In this document: in pieces, positions 38,498 through 47,945 of the stretch
Layout of the letters: each line of letters begins with the position of its first letter
How positions within the stretch are numbered: position 1 is the first letter of the stretch
From: CAWJHE01 sp963842455
Lineage (GTDB): Bacteria; Chloroflexota; Anaerolineae; Anaerolineales; UBA4823
Assembly (NCBI GenBank): GCA_963842455.1
Contig: CAWJHE010000013.1
Location: forward strand, 248,001-312,000
DNA: 64,000 nt
Reading direction: 5' to 3'
The notes under the pieces: model-generated
What the model was told of the DNA's origin: nothing
Databases searched by the model: none
What the model saw: only the letters and a program-made list of their open reading frames with translations
Made by a program: the position numbers and the translations under genes

Positions 38498-39943
38498 ATG
38501 ATGACCGGATTTATCCTTGCCAGTATTCTGGTCCCTTTTCTGGGAGCACTGCTGATCCTGGTTTTGCCGAAATCTTGGATTAAATTCATAAGCCAGGTAA
38601 CCGCATTACTGGCGTCTTTATCGAGCATTTATGTTTTGGTGCAATTTTCCATTTTGGGGAAAATTCCTGAAGACATCGATCTACTTTATTTTGGAAACAT
38701 GCTTGTCTTCGGCCTTTCGATTGATAAGTTAAGCGTCCTAATTGGCCTGGCAGTTATATTGGTAGGCTTTCTCATTGTCGTCTACTCAACAGGCTATTTG
38801 TCTCCCCAGAATCGAGAGCATCCAGAAACCTCCATTTCTCGCAGATACTATGTGTTCTTACTGCTTTTCATTGGTTCCATGGCTGGCTTGGTCTATTCAT
38901 CAACCATACTGGGATTGTTGGTCTTCTTTGAGCTTACCGGCGTTTGTTCCTGGGGATTGATCGGTTATTATGACAATGAGAAAGCTCGCAAAGCAGCCCT
39001 TAAAGCAATCATTGTGACTCAGGTTGCCTCATTAGGTTTGTATGCAGCTGCTGCATTGCTCTTCGCTGCCACCAACAGCCTGAGACTCAGCGAGCTATCC
39101 TCACTCCCTGACATGTTAAAAACGGTGATATTCCTGGGTGTCTTGATTGCCGGGTTTGGAAAATCAGCCCAATTACCTTTCCATTTCTGGCTTCCTGATG
39201 CCATGGTAGCTCCAACGCCTATCAGCGCATATTTACATGCTGCTTCGATGGTCAAAGTAGGAGTATATATTTTCGCTCGCTGTTTAGTTTCTGCAGGAAA
39301 TGTCCCCCAGGTGATCGGGGTGGTTGGTAGCATCATGGCGATTTTGACCATGTTGTATGGTTTTGCCATGTATTTTCCACAAAAAGACATCAAAAAATTA
39401 TTAGCCTATTCCACAATTACCCAATTGGCTTATATTTTTCTGGCGCTTTCATTCTCCATTTTCGGATCCAACCTGGCTTTCAACGGAGCCGTAACTCACA
39501 TATTCAATCATGCCTTTGCCAAGAGCCTCTTCTTCTTAGTGGCTGGCGCCATCAGCTTTACGACAGGAACACGGATTTTGACCTTACTCAAGGGCATCTC
39601 AGCCAAAATGCCAGTAGTGGGTGTGAGTTTTGCGGTTGCTACCCTGGCAGTTACCGGCGTGCCTCCTTTCAATTGCTTTTTTAGCAAATTCAGTATTTTT
39701 GCCGGCGGTTTCGAAGCTGCTAAAGCTCACCCCTTGTTGATGGTCTTGGTGATTCTGGCAATCCTGGAATCGATCGGCAGTTTTGCCTGGATCTTCTGGA
39801 TTTTCAGCAGCGTTGTCCCTGGTAAAGCTTCCGATCACGTGCAGGCTGCCACTCCGTTATCGCCCGCGATGCAATTTGTCCTGGTTACCTTAGCAATATT
39901 GACCCTGGTATCGGGTTTCTTCGCCGCTGCCTGGATTGGATGA
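38498..39943 (+). CDS. hyfD: Hydrogenase membrane subunit HyfD-like
   Basis: Antiporter-like subunit of 481 residues, about 14 helices. Conserved segments FFELTGVCSWGLIGYY, GFGKSAQLPFHFWLPDAMVAPTP with the key Lys, and QKDIKKLLAYSTITQLAYI, then FNHAFAKSLFFLVAG. HyfD and HyfF are the subunits that distinguish the larger Hyf-type complex from the minimal Hyc complex, so extra proton-pumping modules are expected. Shine-Dalgarno AGGAG precedes ATG 38498. Confidence 0.92.
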   Translation: MMTGFILASILVPFLGALLILVLPKSWIKFISQVTALLASLSSIYVLVQFSILGKIPEDIDLLYFGNMLVFGLSIDKLSVLIGLAVILVGFLIVVYSTGYLSPQNREHPETSISRRYYVFLLLFIGSMAGLVYSSTILGLLVFFELTGVCSWGLIGYYDNEKARKAALKAIIVTQVASLGLYAAAALLFAATNSLRLSELSSLPDMLKTVIFLGVLIAGFGKSAQLPFHFWLPDAMVAPTPISAYLHAASMVKVGVYIFARCLVSAGNVPQVIGVVGSIMAILTMLYGFAMYFPQKDIKKLLAYSTITQLAYIFLALSFSIFGSNLAFNGAVTHIFNHAFAKSLFFLVAGAISFTTGTRILTLLKGISAKMPVVGVSFAVATLAVTGVPPFNCFFSKFSIFAGGFEAAKAHPLLMVLVILAILESIGSFAWIFWIFSSVVPGKASDHVQAATPLSPAMQFVLVTLAILTLVSGFFAAAWIG

Positions 39944-39964
39944 CCCTGTTTGGGGAGGTAATGC

Positions 39965-40615
39965 ATGCTAAACTTCAACTTAATCAACAGCATGAGCGGT
40001 CTGCTCATTCTCACATCACTGCTGGTGATAGAAACAAAGAAACTGCGCCTATCTGCAATATTTTACGCAGTGCAATCGATTGTCTTAGTGCTCATTTTCC
40101 TGGCCTTGGCCGTAATTATGGAAGCAGAGCAATTATATTGGTGGGCAGCCAGTGCTTTTGTAACTAAGGCGCTCCTGGTACCTTTTATTCTTTACAAAGC
40201 TCAGCAACGGATGGGTAACAGTGAACCCGATGCTCCTGCCGTAAAACCAGCAGTCTCCCTGATCCTGGCTGCTATTACCATCGTCGTTTCATTTATTGTC
40301 ATCAATCAGTTGGATCTCAAGATTGCTGTTGCCTTTAAACCTGCCCTTGCTGTTTCAGTGGCACACTTCTTTTTTGGCCAGTTATGCATTTTGACACAAA
40401 GGAATGTGCTAAAACAAGTTTTGGGGTTCTGCTTGATGGAGAATGGCTCTCACCTGACCCTGGCTTTAATGGCACACAATGCGCCCGAATTAGTCGAAGT
40501 TGGCATCGCCACAGATGCAGTTTTTGGCGTCATCATCATGGTCGTGCTGGTAGTTCAAATATATCAAAAACTGCATACGCTGGACTCTGCCAGCTTAAGT
40601 ACATTGAAAGGATAG
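39965..40615 (+). CDS. hyfE: Hydrogenase membrane subunit HyfE-like
   Basis: Membrane protein of 216 residues with six to seven helices, similar to HyfE, which is distantly related to NuoK (MrpC-like). Visible: the short N-terminal helices, ASAFVTKALLVPFILYKAQQ, and QVLGFCLMENGSHLTLALMA with the glutamate typical of NuoK/MrpC-type helices. GGGGAGG lies before the start. Sits between hyfD and hyfF with short gaps. Confidence 0.9.
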   Translation: MLNFNLINSMSGLLILTSLLVIETKKLRLSAIFYAVQSIVLVLIFLALAVIMEAEQLYWWAASAFVTKALLVPFILYKAQQRMGNSEPDAPAVKPAVSLILAAITIVVSFIVINQLDLKIAVAFKPALAVSVAHFFFGQLCILTQRNVLKQVLGFCLMENGSHLTLALMAHNAPELVEVGIATDAVFGVIIMVVLVVQIYQKLHTLDSASLSTLKG

Positions 40616-40624
40616 GCATACTTT

Positions 40625-42196
40625 ATGTACACAAATTACCTGGCCTGGTTGTTACTGACCCCACTTTTCCTTTCACTGGTGGCCTTCATTTTGCGTTGGC
40701 TTAAGAAACCGTCCATGAAATTAGCGGAGCTTATTCATCTGCTCAATATTTCCCTGGTATTAATTTTTGCTTCCCTGGTTTTGCAAGGAGTGGTGACAGA
40801 AGGTCGGGTAATCGCATTAAATGAATGGTTGTTGGTTGATGCCCTTGGGGTGATTTTCTTGATGATCATCGCTGTTGTAGGGTTTTTGGTCGGTCTTTAT
40901 TCCATCAGTTACATTCGACACGATTTTCAAACAGGGGAGCTAAATGAACAGCAGGTCCATTTTTATTATGCATTATTGAGCCTGTTTAGCTTTACTATGC
41001 TCCTGGTTGTCACATCGAACAATATCATCATGATGTGGGTCGCTGTGGAGGCAACCACATTGGGCTCGGCTTTCCTGGTAGGAATCTACAACCATCGCTC
41101 ATCTTTGGAGGCAGCCTGGAAATATGTGATGATTTGTACAGTTGGGGTTGCCTTTGGTCTATACGGCACCATCCTGGTTTACTCCGATGCTGTCAACTAT
41201 TTACAAGAGCCCGGTGCAGCCATTTTGTGGACAGCTATTGTTGAAAACGCGGCTGCATTAGACCCCACCTTACTGAAATTGGCTTTTGTTTTCATCTTGA
41301 TTGGTTTTGGTACCAAAGCGGGTATTTTCCCCATGCATGCCTGGTTACCCGATGCTCATAGCGAGGCTCCAAGCCCAGTCAGCGCACTACTCTCCGCTGT
41401 TTTATTGAAATGTGCATTACTGGTCATCATCAGGTTTGCAATTATCCTAAATCATGGAGTTGGACCTGAATTTGTGCAAAATATCTTTATTATCTTCGGC
41501 ATGTTATCAGTGGCTGTCTCCGCCCTATTTATTTTCGTCCAAAAAGATATTAAGCGCTTGTTAGCATATTCATCTGTTGAGAATATCGGATTGATTGTGC
41601 TCGGCTTGGGCATCGGTGGACCATTAGGTACGATGGCAGCCCTGTTCCATGCCATCAACCACAGTCTTGTCAAATCGCTTATGTTTTGTACCACGGGCAA
41701 CATCCTGATGAAATATAAAACCAGAGATTTACAGAAGATCTCTGGGATTATCCAGGCTATTCCTGTGAGCGGATTTATCTTCCTAATCGGTGGACTGGCG
41801 TTGATTGGCTCTCCTCCGTTCAATATCTTCCTGAGTAAATTTGGAATTTTAAGCGCAGGATTCCGCTCAGGCTATTTATGGCTAATGGTTGCTTGTCTGT
41901 TATTGTTGGTGATCATTTTTGCTGGATTCATCCGCATGTTTAGTTCAAGCATTTTGGGTTCAAAACCAGAAAAAGTATCCACAGGTGAGTTTAACTGGTC
42001 TATTTTGGCTCCATTGGTTGTGCTGGTTATTTTCATCTTAGTTCTTGGGTTGTATCTCCCTCCCCAATTGGAATTAATATTAGAAAAGGCCAGCACTATC
42101 GCTGTGATCGAGCCTTCATTGGACATCAATTCAAATATTCTATTTCCTGAAAATACATTCTTTCCAGTTATGCAAGTGAACCCAAACTCTCCTTGA
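40625..42196 (+). CDS. hyfF: Hydrogenase membrane subunit HyfF-like
   Basis: Third antiporter-like subunit, 523 residues, about 14 helices. Landmarks: MMWVAVEATTLGSAFLVGIY with the conserved Glu, FGTKAGIFPMHAWLPDAHSEAPSP with the key Lys and HSEAPSPVSALLS, and QKDIKRLLAYSSVENIGLI, then INHSLVKSLMFCTTGN. It begins 9 nt after hyfE. A 139-nt spacer with no other gene separates it from hyfG. Confidence 0.92.
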   Translation: MYTNYLAWLLLTPLFLSLVAFILRWLKKPSMKLAELIHLLNISLVLIFASLVLQGVVTEGRVIALNEWLLVDALGVIFLMIIAVVGFLVGLYSISYIRHDFQTGELNEQQVHFYYALLSLFSFTMLLVVTSNNIIMMWVAVEATTLGSAFLVGIYNHRSSLEAAWKYVMICTVGVAFGLYGTILVYSDAVNYLQEPGAAILWTAIVENAAALDPTLLKLAFVFILIGFGTKAGIFPMHAWLPDAHSEAPSPVSALLSAVLLKCALLVIIRFAIILNHGVGPEFVQNIFIIFGMLSVAVSALFIFVQKDIKRLLAYSSVENIGLIVLGLGIGGPLGTMAALFHAINHSLVKSLMFCTTGNILMKYKTRDLQKISGIIQAIPVSGFIFLIGGLALIGSPPFNIFLSKFGILSAGFRSGYLWLMVACLLLLVIIFAGFIRMFSSSILGSKPEKVSTGEFNWSILAPLVVLVIFILVLGLYLPPQLELILEKASTIAVIEPSLDINSNILFPENTFFPVMQVNPNSP

Positions 42197-42341
42197 AATG
42201 AGTTTTGGATACGCAACACTGAAGTTGTGAGCGCCACCAAGTTGAATGGCAAGAAAAATTTGTAACAAGCGGATCGACTGGCATGTGAACCAAAAAACCT
42301 AACGGAAAAGAAATGAAACCGTATCCAAGGAGACCATGATC

Positions 42342-44087
42342 ATGGTTTTGACACAAGAGAAAATGAAAATTGGGACAAGTTACGTTTCGGCCTTGAGAGA
42401 ACAATTTGGAAGAGCGATTCAAGATAAATCCTGGCAGGCTGAAGATCAAGTAACTCTAACAGTAGATCTGAATTATCTTCCTGATATTGTTGAGGCTGTC
42501 TATTATCAGCATGGCGGTTGGTTATCGGTAGTCGCTGGAAATGATGAACGCCCCCTCAATGGCCATTTTGCATTGTATTACGTTTTATCTGTAGAAGGAA
42601 ACTCATCTCCTGGCAGCCAGGAACCCGATAAATGTTACCTGGTAATCCGCAGCTTAATTCCGCCGCACCAACCCGAATTTCCCTCCGTCGCGCCTCGTGT
42701 TCCAGCGGCAATTTGGTACGAGCGCGAGGTGCGAGACATGTTCGGCTTGCAACCGATTGGCTTGCCCGATGAAAGACGATTGGTTCTACCAGATGATTGG
42801 CCAGATGGCTTGTTCCCTTTACGAAAAGACACCATGGATTACCGTTTTCGGCCGCAACCAACCACCGAAGATGAAACTTATGAGTTTATCGACGTTGAAG
42901 GTGAAGGAATTGTAGAAATTCCTTTAGGCCCATTACATATAACTTCAGATGAACCAGGACACTTCCGCTTGTTTGTGGATGGTGAACACATTGTCGACGC
43001 AGATTACCGCTTATTTTATGTTCATCGAGGCATGGAAAAATTAGCCGAAACACGCATGAGTTATGAGCAAGTCACCTTCCTGGCCGACCGGATTTGCGGA
43101 ATTTGCGGGTACGCCCACAATGTGGCTTATGCCAACTCCATCGAACGCGCCCTTGAAATCCAAGTTCCAGTTCGCGCCCATTATATTCGTACCGTCTTAT
43201 TAGAAGTGGAGCGATTACATAGTCATCTTCTCAACTTGGGCCTGGCTTGCCATTTCGTAGGCTTTGATACTGGTTTTATGCAATTCTTCCGGGTGAGAGA
43301 AAAATCTATGCAAATGGCGGAATTGTTAACCGGTACTCGAAAAACGTATGGAATGAATCTAATTGGTGGAGTACGCCGAGATATATTAAAGGATCAGCGA
43401 ACCCAAACGCTAAAATGGTGCGCAGAGTTGCGCCAGGAAGTCTCTGATCTTGTGGCTATTTTACTGGAGACCCCCTACGTCGTTCAACGTACTCAAGACA
43501 TTGGCAGATTAGAGACAGATGTTACTAGAAATTACAGCCCGGTTGGTCCGACTTTACGTGGTTCGGGCTTTTCACGGGATATTCGTAAGATACACCCCTA
43601 TTGTGCATACGATCAAGTTCCCTGGAATTTAGTGTACAAAACGGGTTGTGATGTGCTTTCGCGCACATTAATTAGAGCAGAGGAATTCTTCGAATCACTT
43701 TCTATTGTAGAGCAATGCCTGGCAAATATGCCCGAAGGACCTATCCTGGTTGAAGGGTTTTCTTACAAGCCATACAGCTTTGCCCTTGGTTATGTTGAAG
43801 CACCTCGAGGCGAGGATATCCATTGGAGTATGCTCGGAGACAATCAGAAACTATACCGCTGGCGGTGTCGAGCTTCCAGTTATAACAACTGGCCTCCATT
43901 AAGATATATGCTGCGCAATAATACCATCTCAGATGCCCCTCTGATTGTTGCCAGTATTGATCCATGCTATTCCTGTACTGAACGTGTCACTGTCATTGAT
44001 GTGCGTAAGAAAAATATGAAGATTATTCCTTATAAACAACTGGAACGTTACTGCCGTGAACGTAAGGACTCACCTCTGAAATCGTGA
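42342..44087 (+). CDS. hyfG: [NiFe]-hydrogenase large subunit, group 4a (HyfG/HycE-like, NuoC-NuoD fusion)
   Basis: Catalytic subunit of 581 residues. The N-terminal NuoC-like domain (about 1-180) carries AIWYEREVRDMFGL. The C-terminal domain is NuoD/HycE-like. Both nickel-binding pairs are intact: RICGICGYAH (Cys252, Cys255) and DPCYSCTERV (Cys542, Cys545), so this is a hydrogenase and not a quinone-reducing complex I subunit. After the last pair comes a 33-residue tail (IDVRKKNMKIIPYKQLERY) nearly the same as the C-terminal peptide removed from HycE by HycI; cleavage is expected after Arg548. ATG 42342 has better Shine-Dalgarno spacing than 42336. Confidence 0.95.
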   Translation: MVLTQEKMKIGTSYVSALREQFGRAIQDKSWQAEDQVTLTVDLNYLPDIVEAVYYQHGGWLSVVAGNDERPLNGHFALYYVLSVEGNSSPGSQEPDKCYLVIRSLIPPHQPEFPSVAPRVPAAIWYEREVRDMFGLQPIGLPDERRLVLPDDWPDGLFPLRKDTMDYRFRPQPTTEDETYEFIDVEGEGIVEIPLGPLHITSDEPGHFRLFVDGEHIVDADYRLFYVHRGMEKLAETRMSYEQVTFLADRICGICGYAHNVAYANSIERALEIQVPVRAHYIRTVLLEVERLHSHLLNLGLACHFVGFDTGFMQFFRVREKSMQMAELLTGTRKTYGMNLIGGVRRDILKDQRTQTLKWCAELRQEVSDLVAILLETPYVVQRTQDIGRLETDVTRNYSPVGPTLRGSGFSRDIRKIHPYCAYDQVPWNLVYKTGCDVLSRTLIRAEEFFESLSIVEQCLANMPEGPILVEGFSYKPYSFALGYVEAPRGEDIHWSMLGDNQKLYRWRCRASSYNNWPPLRYMLRNNTISDAPLIVASIDPCYSCTERVTVIDVRKKNMKIIPYKQLERYCRERKDSPLKS

Positions 44088-44114
44088 TTGTATGGATCCA
44101 ACCAGGAGTTTTTT

Positions 44115-44663
44115 ATGGTGTTTAAACTAATCAAAGAAGTTCTAAAGGTCGGCCAGGCAACCATCGCTTATCCCTTTGCTCCGGTAGAGCTCGCACCTGG
44201 ATTCCGAGGTAAACCTGAATACAACCCAGAACAATGTATTGCCTGTGCAGCTTGTACAATCGCCTGTCCTTCCAATGCTCTGTCTATGGAAACCAATCTT
44301 GAATTGGGCACCCGCACCTGGTCGATCTTCTACGGTCGCTGCATCTTCTGCGCCCGTTGTGAGGAAGTCTGCCCAACAGGAGCGATTAAGTTAGGATCGG
44401 ATTTCGAGTTGGCTTCATTCACTAGAGAAGACCTGACTATCCAGGCTGTTTTTCGCCTGGTAGCCTGCGTAGAATGCGGTGCCTACTTCGCTTCAGAAAA
44501 AAGTCAGAAATACGTGATCTCTTTGTTGCAGCAAGCTGGTCTGCCGGCGGATGTGGCGGATGACCGGCTGGCTCTTTTGCACCTGTGTCCCGAATGCCGT
44601 CGCAAAAACGATCTCCCCAGGGTTAAGGTCCTGGTGCAGGAGGCCTTTCATGACAGACTTTAA
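44115..44663 (+). CDS. hyfH: Hydrogenase [4Fe-4S] subunit HyfH/HycF-like
   Basis: NuoI-like protein of 182 residues with two [4Fe-4S] motifs, CIACAACTIAC and CIFCARCEEVC, which pass electrons to the small subunit. The C-terminal part adds two CxxC pairs (CVECGAY, CPECRRK), a likely metal-binding knob as seen in HycF-type proteins. The start is ATG 44115 with CAGGAG eight nt upstream. Its last 14 nt overlap the next gene, which indicates translational coupling. Confidence 0.92.
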   Translation: MVFKLIKEVLKVGQATIAYPFAPVELAPGFRGKPEYNPEQCIACAACTIACPSNALSMETNLELGTRTWSIFYGRCIFCARCEEVCPTGAIKLGSDFELASFTREDLTIQAVFRLVACVECGAYFASEKSQKYVISLLQQAGLPADVADDRLALLHLCPECRRKNDLPRVKVLVQEAFHDRL

Positions 44664-45426
44664 CATCAAAACCGACAGTCAATTTGCCGTTCGACCAGAC
44701 GAGGCTGTGGACAAGCTGAAAGGAGCCTTGTTAAAGGATATCCAACGCTCATGCTATGTATACCGGGTCGATTGCGGAGGCTGTAATGGGTGCGAAATCG
44801 AAATTTTTGCGGCTATCACCCCAATTTTTGATGCCGAACGCTTCGGGATCAAAGTAGTCTCATCTCCACGGCATGCTGATATCCTGGTATACACTGGCGC
44901 TGTGACCCGCTCGATGCGTGTGCCGGCCTTGAGAGCTTATCACGCTGCCCCTGATCCCAAAATCTGCGTTGCCTATGGCGCTTGCGGATGCTCCGGTGGC
45001 ATTTTCCACGATCTGTATTCCGTCTGGGGTGGCGCCGATAAAATTCTACCCATTGATTTCTACATCCCTGGGTGCCCACCAACACCGCCTGCAACGATCC
45101 ATGGATTCGCTGTTGCCCTCGGCCTCCTCAAACAGAAAATGGCGGGGGTAGTTCACATCCAAAATGACGCCGAGACACCAACCCCAATTCTACCGGATAC
45201 CCCCCTATCACTACGGGTAGACATTGAACGCCATGCTCGTCAAATGGCTGGCTATTGGCAAGGCAAACTAATCGCCGCTACTTTTCTCCAAATGCTAACC
45301 GACTCAACACCGGAGACAATTTCAGAGAGACTGGCAGAGTACTTGCAAAAGCGAGACGATCCAAGATTATCTGAGATTATGGGTCAATTGAGCTTCACCT
45401 ATCAGAATTGGCTGGAAAACCATTGA
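44650..45426 (+). CDS. hyfI: [NiFe]-hydrogenase small subunit HyfI/HycG-like
   Basis: NuoB-like protein of 258 residues holding the proximal [4Fe-4S] cluster. Ligand motifs: DCGGCNGCEIE, GACGCSGGIFHD and IPGCPPTPPATIHG. An extended C-terminal tail (about 60 residues) follows the conserved domain. GGAGG lies six nt before ATG 44650. It forms the catalytic dimer with the HyfG-like protein. Confidence 0.94.
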   Translation: MTDFNIKTDSQFAVRPDEAVDKLKGALLKDIQRSCYVYRVDCGGCNGCEIEIFAAITPIFDAERFGIKVVSSPRHADILVYTGAVTRSMRVPALRAYHAAPDPKICVAYGACGCSGGIFHDLYSVWGGADKILPIDFYIPGCPPTPPATIHGFAVALGLLKQKMAGVVHIQNDAETPTPILPDTPLSLRVDIERHARQMAGYWQGKLIAATFLQMLTDSTPETISERLAEYLQKRDDPRLSEIMGQLSFTYQNWLENH

Positions 45427-45449
45427 TCAGGCAACTTTTTTAGCAGAAA

Positions 45450-45845
45450 ATGAAAGAAAATATCGTTTTTTATCGGCTCATGTCGAAGTTCGTCAACCAT
45501 CGCGAGGATATTCCAGAGGAAGCTCGCCAGGTAGTTTATTACACGCTGGCAGTTGGACATCATGTTGGGGTACTCGATTGTTTTACGCGTTTATTCGAAA
45601 TTTCTATAGATGATTTTCTCAATTGGGTGAATATGCTACCCGAATCCAATGGGAAAACAAAAATCTCGGGTATCTTGAAATGGGGAGAAATTGAAATAAA
45701 CCGCAATCATGTTGACATCCTGCAAGAGCTGCTTGACAACCCCAGCTCCGAAAAATTTGCATGGAAAACAATTTTTCAAGAATGCTTACAATCCATGTTA
45801 ATCGAGCCTGCTTTTTATCTGATGGTCAAGAGACAAAATGAGTAA
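45450..45845 (+). CDS. hycH: Formate hydrogenlyase maturation protein HycH-like
   Basis: Protein of 131 residues clearly similar to E. coli HycH: FYRLMSKFVN, EARQVVYYTLAVGHHVGVLD, LKWGEIEINRNHVDIL and the C-terminal AFYLMVKRQ match in order. HycH assists assembly of the large subunit of group 4a hydrogenases. Its presence supports a formate-hydrogenlyase-type complex rather than an Ech or Mbh type. The hycI gene overlaps its end by 8 nt. Confidence 0.9.
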   Translation: MKENIVFYRLMSKFVNHREDIPEEARQVVYYTLAVGHHVGVLDCFTRLFEISIDDFLNWVNMLPESNGKTKISGILKWGEIEINRNHVDILQELLDNPSSEKFAWKTIFQECLQSMLIEPAFYLMVKRQNE

Positions 45846-46302
45846 GTTATTGATAACCGTTGGAAATGGTTGTATGGGCGACGACGGCGCTGGTGCATTG
45901 TTAGCACAAATGCTCAATCATTCAACCCCACAAGGTTGGAAAGTACTGCATGGCGGTTCAGCGCCTGAGAATGCGTTGCATCAAATTCGTGCATACGCAC
46001 CAACGCATGTGGTTGTGGTCGATGCTGCAGATATGGATTTGCCGCCAGGAAGTATAAGACAAATCCCTGAAGATGTCTTGGAAAACCCACTCTTTTTCAC
46101 AACTCACACAATCCCCCTAACCTTTTTCATCAATATCCTGCGCGAATATGTTCAGGAAATCACCTTTATCGGGATTCAGCCAGAGATTGTGGCATTTGGT
46201 TATCCAATTTCTTCTAGCGTTACCCAAGCTGTAACAACATTGTATGAGTGTATCCAGGCAGACCCTTCTGGCTGGTTTAAGCAAACCACTACTTTACAAT
46301 GA
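45838..46302 (+). CDS. hycI: Hydrogenase maturation endopeptidase HycI-like
   Basis: Protein of 154 residues of the HycI/HyaD peptidase family: VGNGCMGDDGAGALLAQ at the N-terminus with the nickel-sensing acidic residue, VVVVDAADMDLPPGSIR with the second ligand, and THTIPL with the His. It should remove the C-terminal peptide of the HyfG-like large subunit after nickel insertion. The HypA-F factors needed for cofactor synthesis are not in this window. Confidence 0.93.
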   Translation: MSKLLITVGNGCMGDDGAGALLAQMLNHSTPQGWKVLHGGSAPENALHQIRAYAPTHVVVVDAADMDLPPGSIRQIPEDVLENPLFFTTHTIPLTFFINILREYVQEITFIGIQPEIVAFGYPISSSVTQAVTTLYECIQADPSGWFKQTTTLQ

Positions 46303-46452
46303 TCAAAACCGAGTGGCAGATGATCAGAAACTGCTCAATGATATAATGAATCATCGCTGTTTCATCCCAGAATTGAATTTGTTCGAATCGTTTACCCAAT
46401 CCAAAACCATGGATCCGAGTCATATTGGGTGTACCCATAGAAAGAGGAATTT

Positions 46453-46896
46453 ATGATCACGGTCAAAGATCTTCTGAATAGAAGCAGCGGTCCCACCGTT
46501 CTGGTCTCGCCCACTGACACAGTTTACCGGGCGCTGCAATTGATGGCTGAAAATAATGTTGGCGCCGTCATGATCTGCGAAGAAAACCAGATGATGGGCA
46601 TCTTCACAGAGCGCGATTATTGCCGCAAAATAATCCTTATGGGTCGATCATCTTTGAATACACCTATCCAGGACATCATGACCAAGAAAATGATAACGGT
46701 GAAACCAGAGCAATCACTGGAAGAATGCATGGAATTGATGACCCGTTACCACATACGCCACTTGCCTGTTCAAGAAGAAGAAAATCTGGTTGGGGTGGTT
46801 TCTATGCGGGATGTCATGGAAATGATCATCTCTTCCAAACAAAGCCGGATCGATCAACTTGAAAGCTATATCCTGGGTAATGATTACGGACACTAA
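46453..46896 (+). CDS. CBS-domain pair protein
   Basis: Protein of 147 residues made of two CBS motifs (about 1-60 and 70-130): TDTVYRALQLMAENNVGAVM and EQSLEECMELMTRYHIRHLP, ending GVVSMRDVMEMII. Such stand-alone pairs bind adenine nucleotides and act as energy sensors; the partner is unknown. AGAGGAA precedes ATG 46453. It follows hycI by 150 nt with no gene between. Confidence 0.9.
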   Translation: MITVKDLLNRSSGPTVLVSPTDTVYRALQLMAENNVGAVMICEENQMMGIFTERDYCRKIILMGRSSLNTPIQDIMTKKMITVKPEQSLEECMELMTRYHIRHLPVQEEENLVGVVSMRDVMEMIISSKQSRIDQLESYILGNDYGH

Positions 46897-47100
46897 TTTG
46901 TGCTGCTAGATCAGGATGATGCTGGTGGTGTGTGCGCCTAAAAAAATTGACCTCGCGCCACCGGTGAAAAAATCTCATCAACTTCTCAGGCTGAAACAAC
47001 CTCTGTCCAATAATAAATCGGTATAATCCGATCTTATTAGTATTTAATTAACGGATTTAATGCTACCAGGAACGTCAAAACGAAGGAGGTTGCTGTATTC

Positions 47101-47877
47101 ATGAACAGAAAAATCTTGATCGGAGCACTTGGACTGGTTCTTATTCTTCTTGCCACCGGATTGTGGCTCTATAATTGGGTTTTGGGAGATACACAGGCTG
47201 CCAGTGAGCCAATCACTGCTCCGACCATCATTGTTGAAAGTACAAAAAGCAACCCACAGCCAGTTGCCGAATTACCCACCCAACAAACTGAAGCAACAGC
47301 AACCAGCCCATCATCACAGATCACTACAGGCGACGAAACCGCAACAGTAATTTTTGAGATCAACCCATCAGATTCCGAAGTACGTTTCATCATTTTCGAA
47401 ATCCTTCGTGGTGCGCCAACAGATGTAATTGGTGTAAGCAATCAAGTAGCCGGGCAAATCTCTGTAGACTTATCAGACCTGAGTAAAACCCAAATAGGCG
47501 AAATTTTGGTGAATGCTCGCACCCTGGCAACCGATGATGAACGGCGCAATCAGGCAATCCGTAATCGCATTCTTAACACAGATCAGTACGAATTTATTCG
47601 TTTTGAGCCTGATGAAATTATTGGGCTAGTTGGAAAGGCAGTACCTGGAGAGCCCTTCAATTTTCAAATTTCTGGTGATTTAACCATTCGGGAAATAACC
47701 CAACGGGTGACCTTTGATGTGACTATGACCGGCGAAAACCTGGAACGAATAACCGGTTTTGCCAAAACAACTATTCAACGATCTGACTTCAACTTAAACA
47801 TACCGGATGTTCCCTTTGTCGCCGATATTGGTGAAGATGTGGTCATTGAAATCGACCTGATGCTTGAAGTAAAGTAA
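47101..47877 (+). CDS. YceI-family exported protein
   Basis: Protein of 258 residues. N-terminal membrane anchor or signal (about 5-27), a Thr/Gln/Pro-rich linker (to about 80), then a YceI beta-barrel domain: FEINPSDSEVRFIIFEIL, VDLSDLSKTQIGEILVNART, IRNRILNTDQYEFIRF, FQISGDLTIREITQRVTFDV. YceI domains bind amphiphilic polyisoprenoids. AAGGAGG precedes the start. A TATAAT at 47022-47027 may be its -10 element, but no matching -35 is seen. Confidence 0.9.
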   Translation: MNRKILIGALGLVLILLATGLWLYNWVLGDTQAASEPITAPTIIVESTKSNPQPVAELPTQQTEATATSPSSQITTGDETATVIFEINPSDSEVRFIIFEILRGAPTDVIGVSNQVAGQISVDLSDLSKTQIGEILVNARTLATDDERRNQAIRNRILNTDQYEFIRFEPDEIIGLVGKAVPGEPFNFQISGDLTIREITQRVTFDVTMTGENLERITGFAKTTIQRSDFNLNIPDVPFVADIGEDVVIEIDLMLEVK

Positions 47878-47945
47878 CCATATCCCAACATTAGTGTATA
47901 ATCTTGCCCTGGAACAGTCTACCATGATTAAGTCGGAGGAATAAG

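Noticed and set aside
42342..44087. Interpretation as respiratory complex I NuoCD
   Set aside because: Both CxxC nickel-binding pairs and the cleavable C-terminal peptide are present, and HycH/HycI are encoded downstream.
46981..47040. Promoter for the YceI gene based on TATAAT at 47022
   Set aside because: No acceptable -35 hexamer lies 16-18 nt upstream, so it is mentioned only as a possible -10 element.
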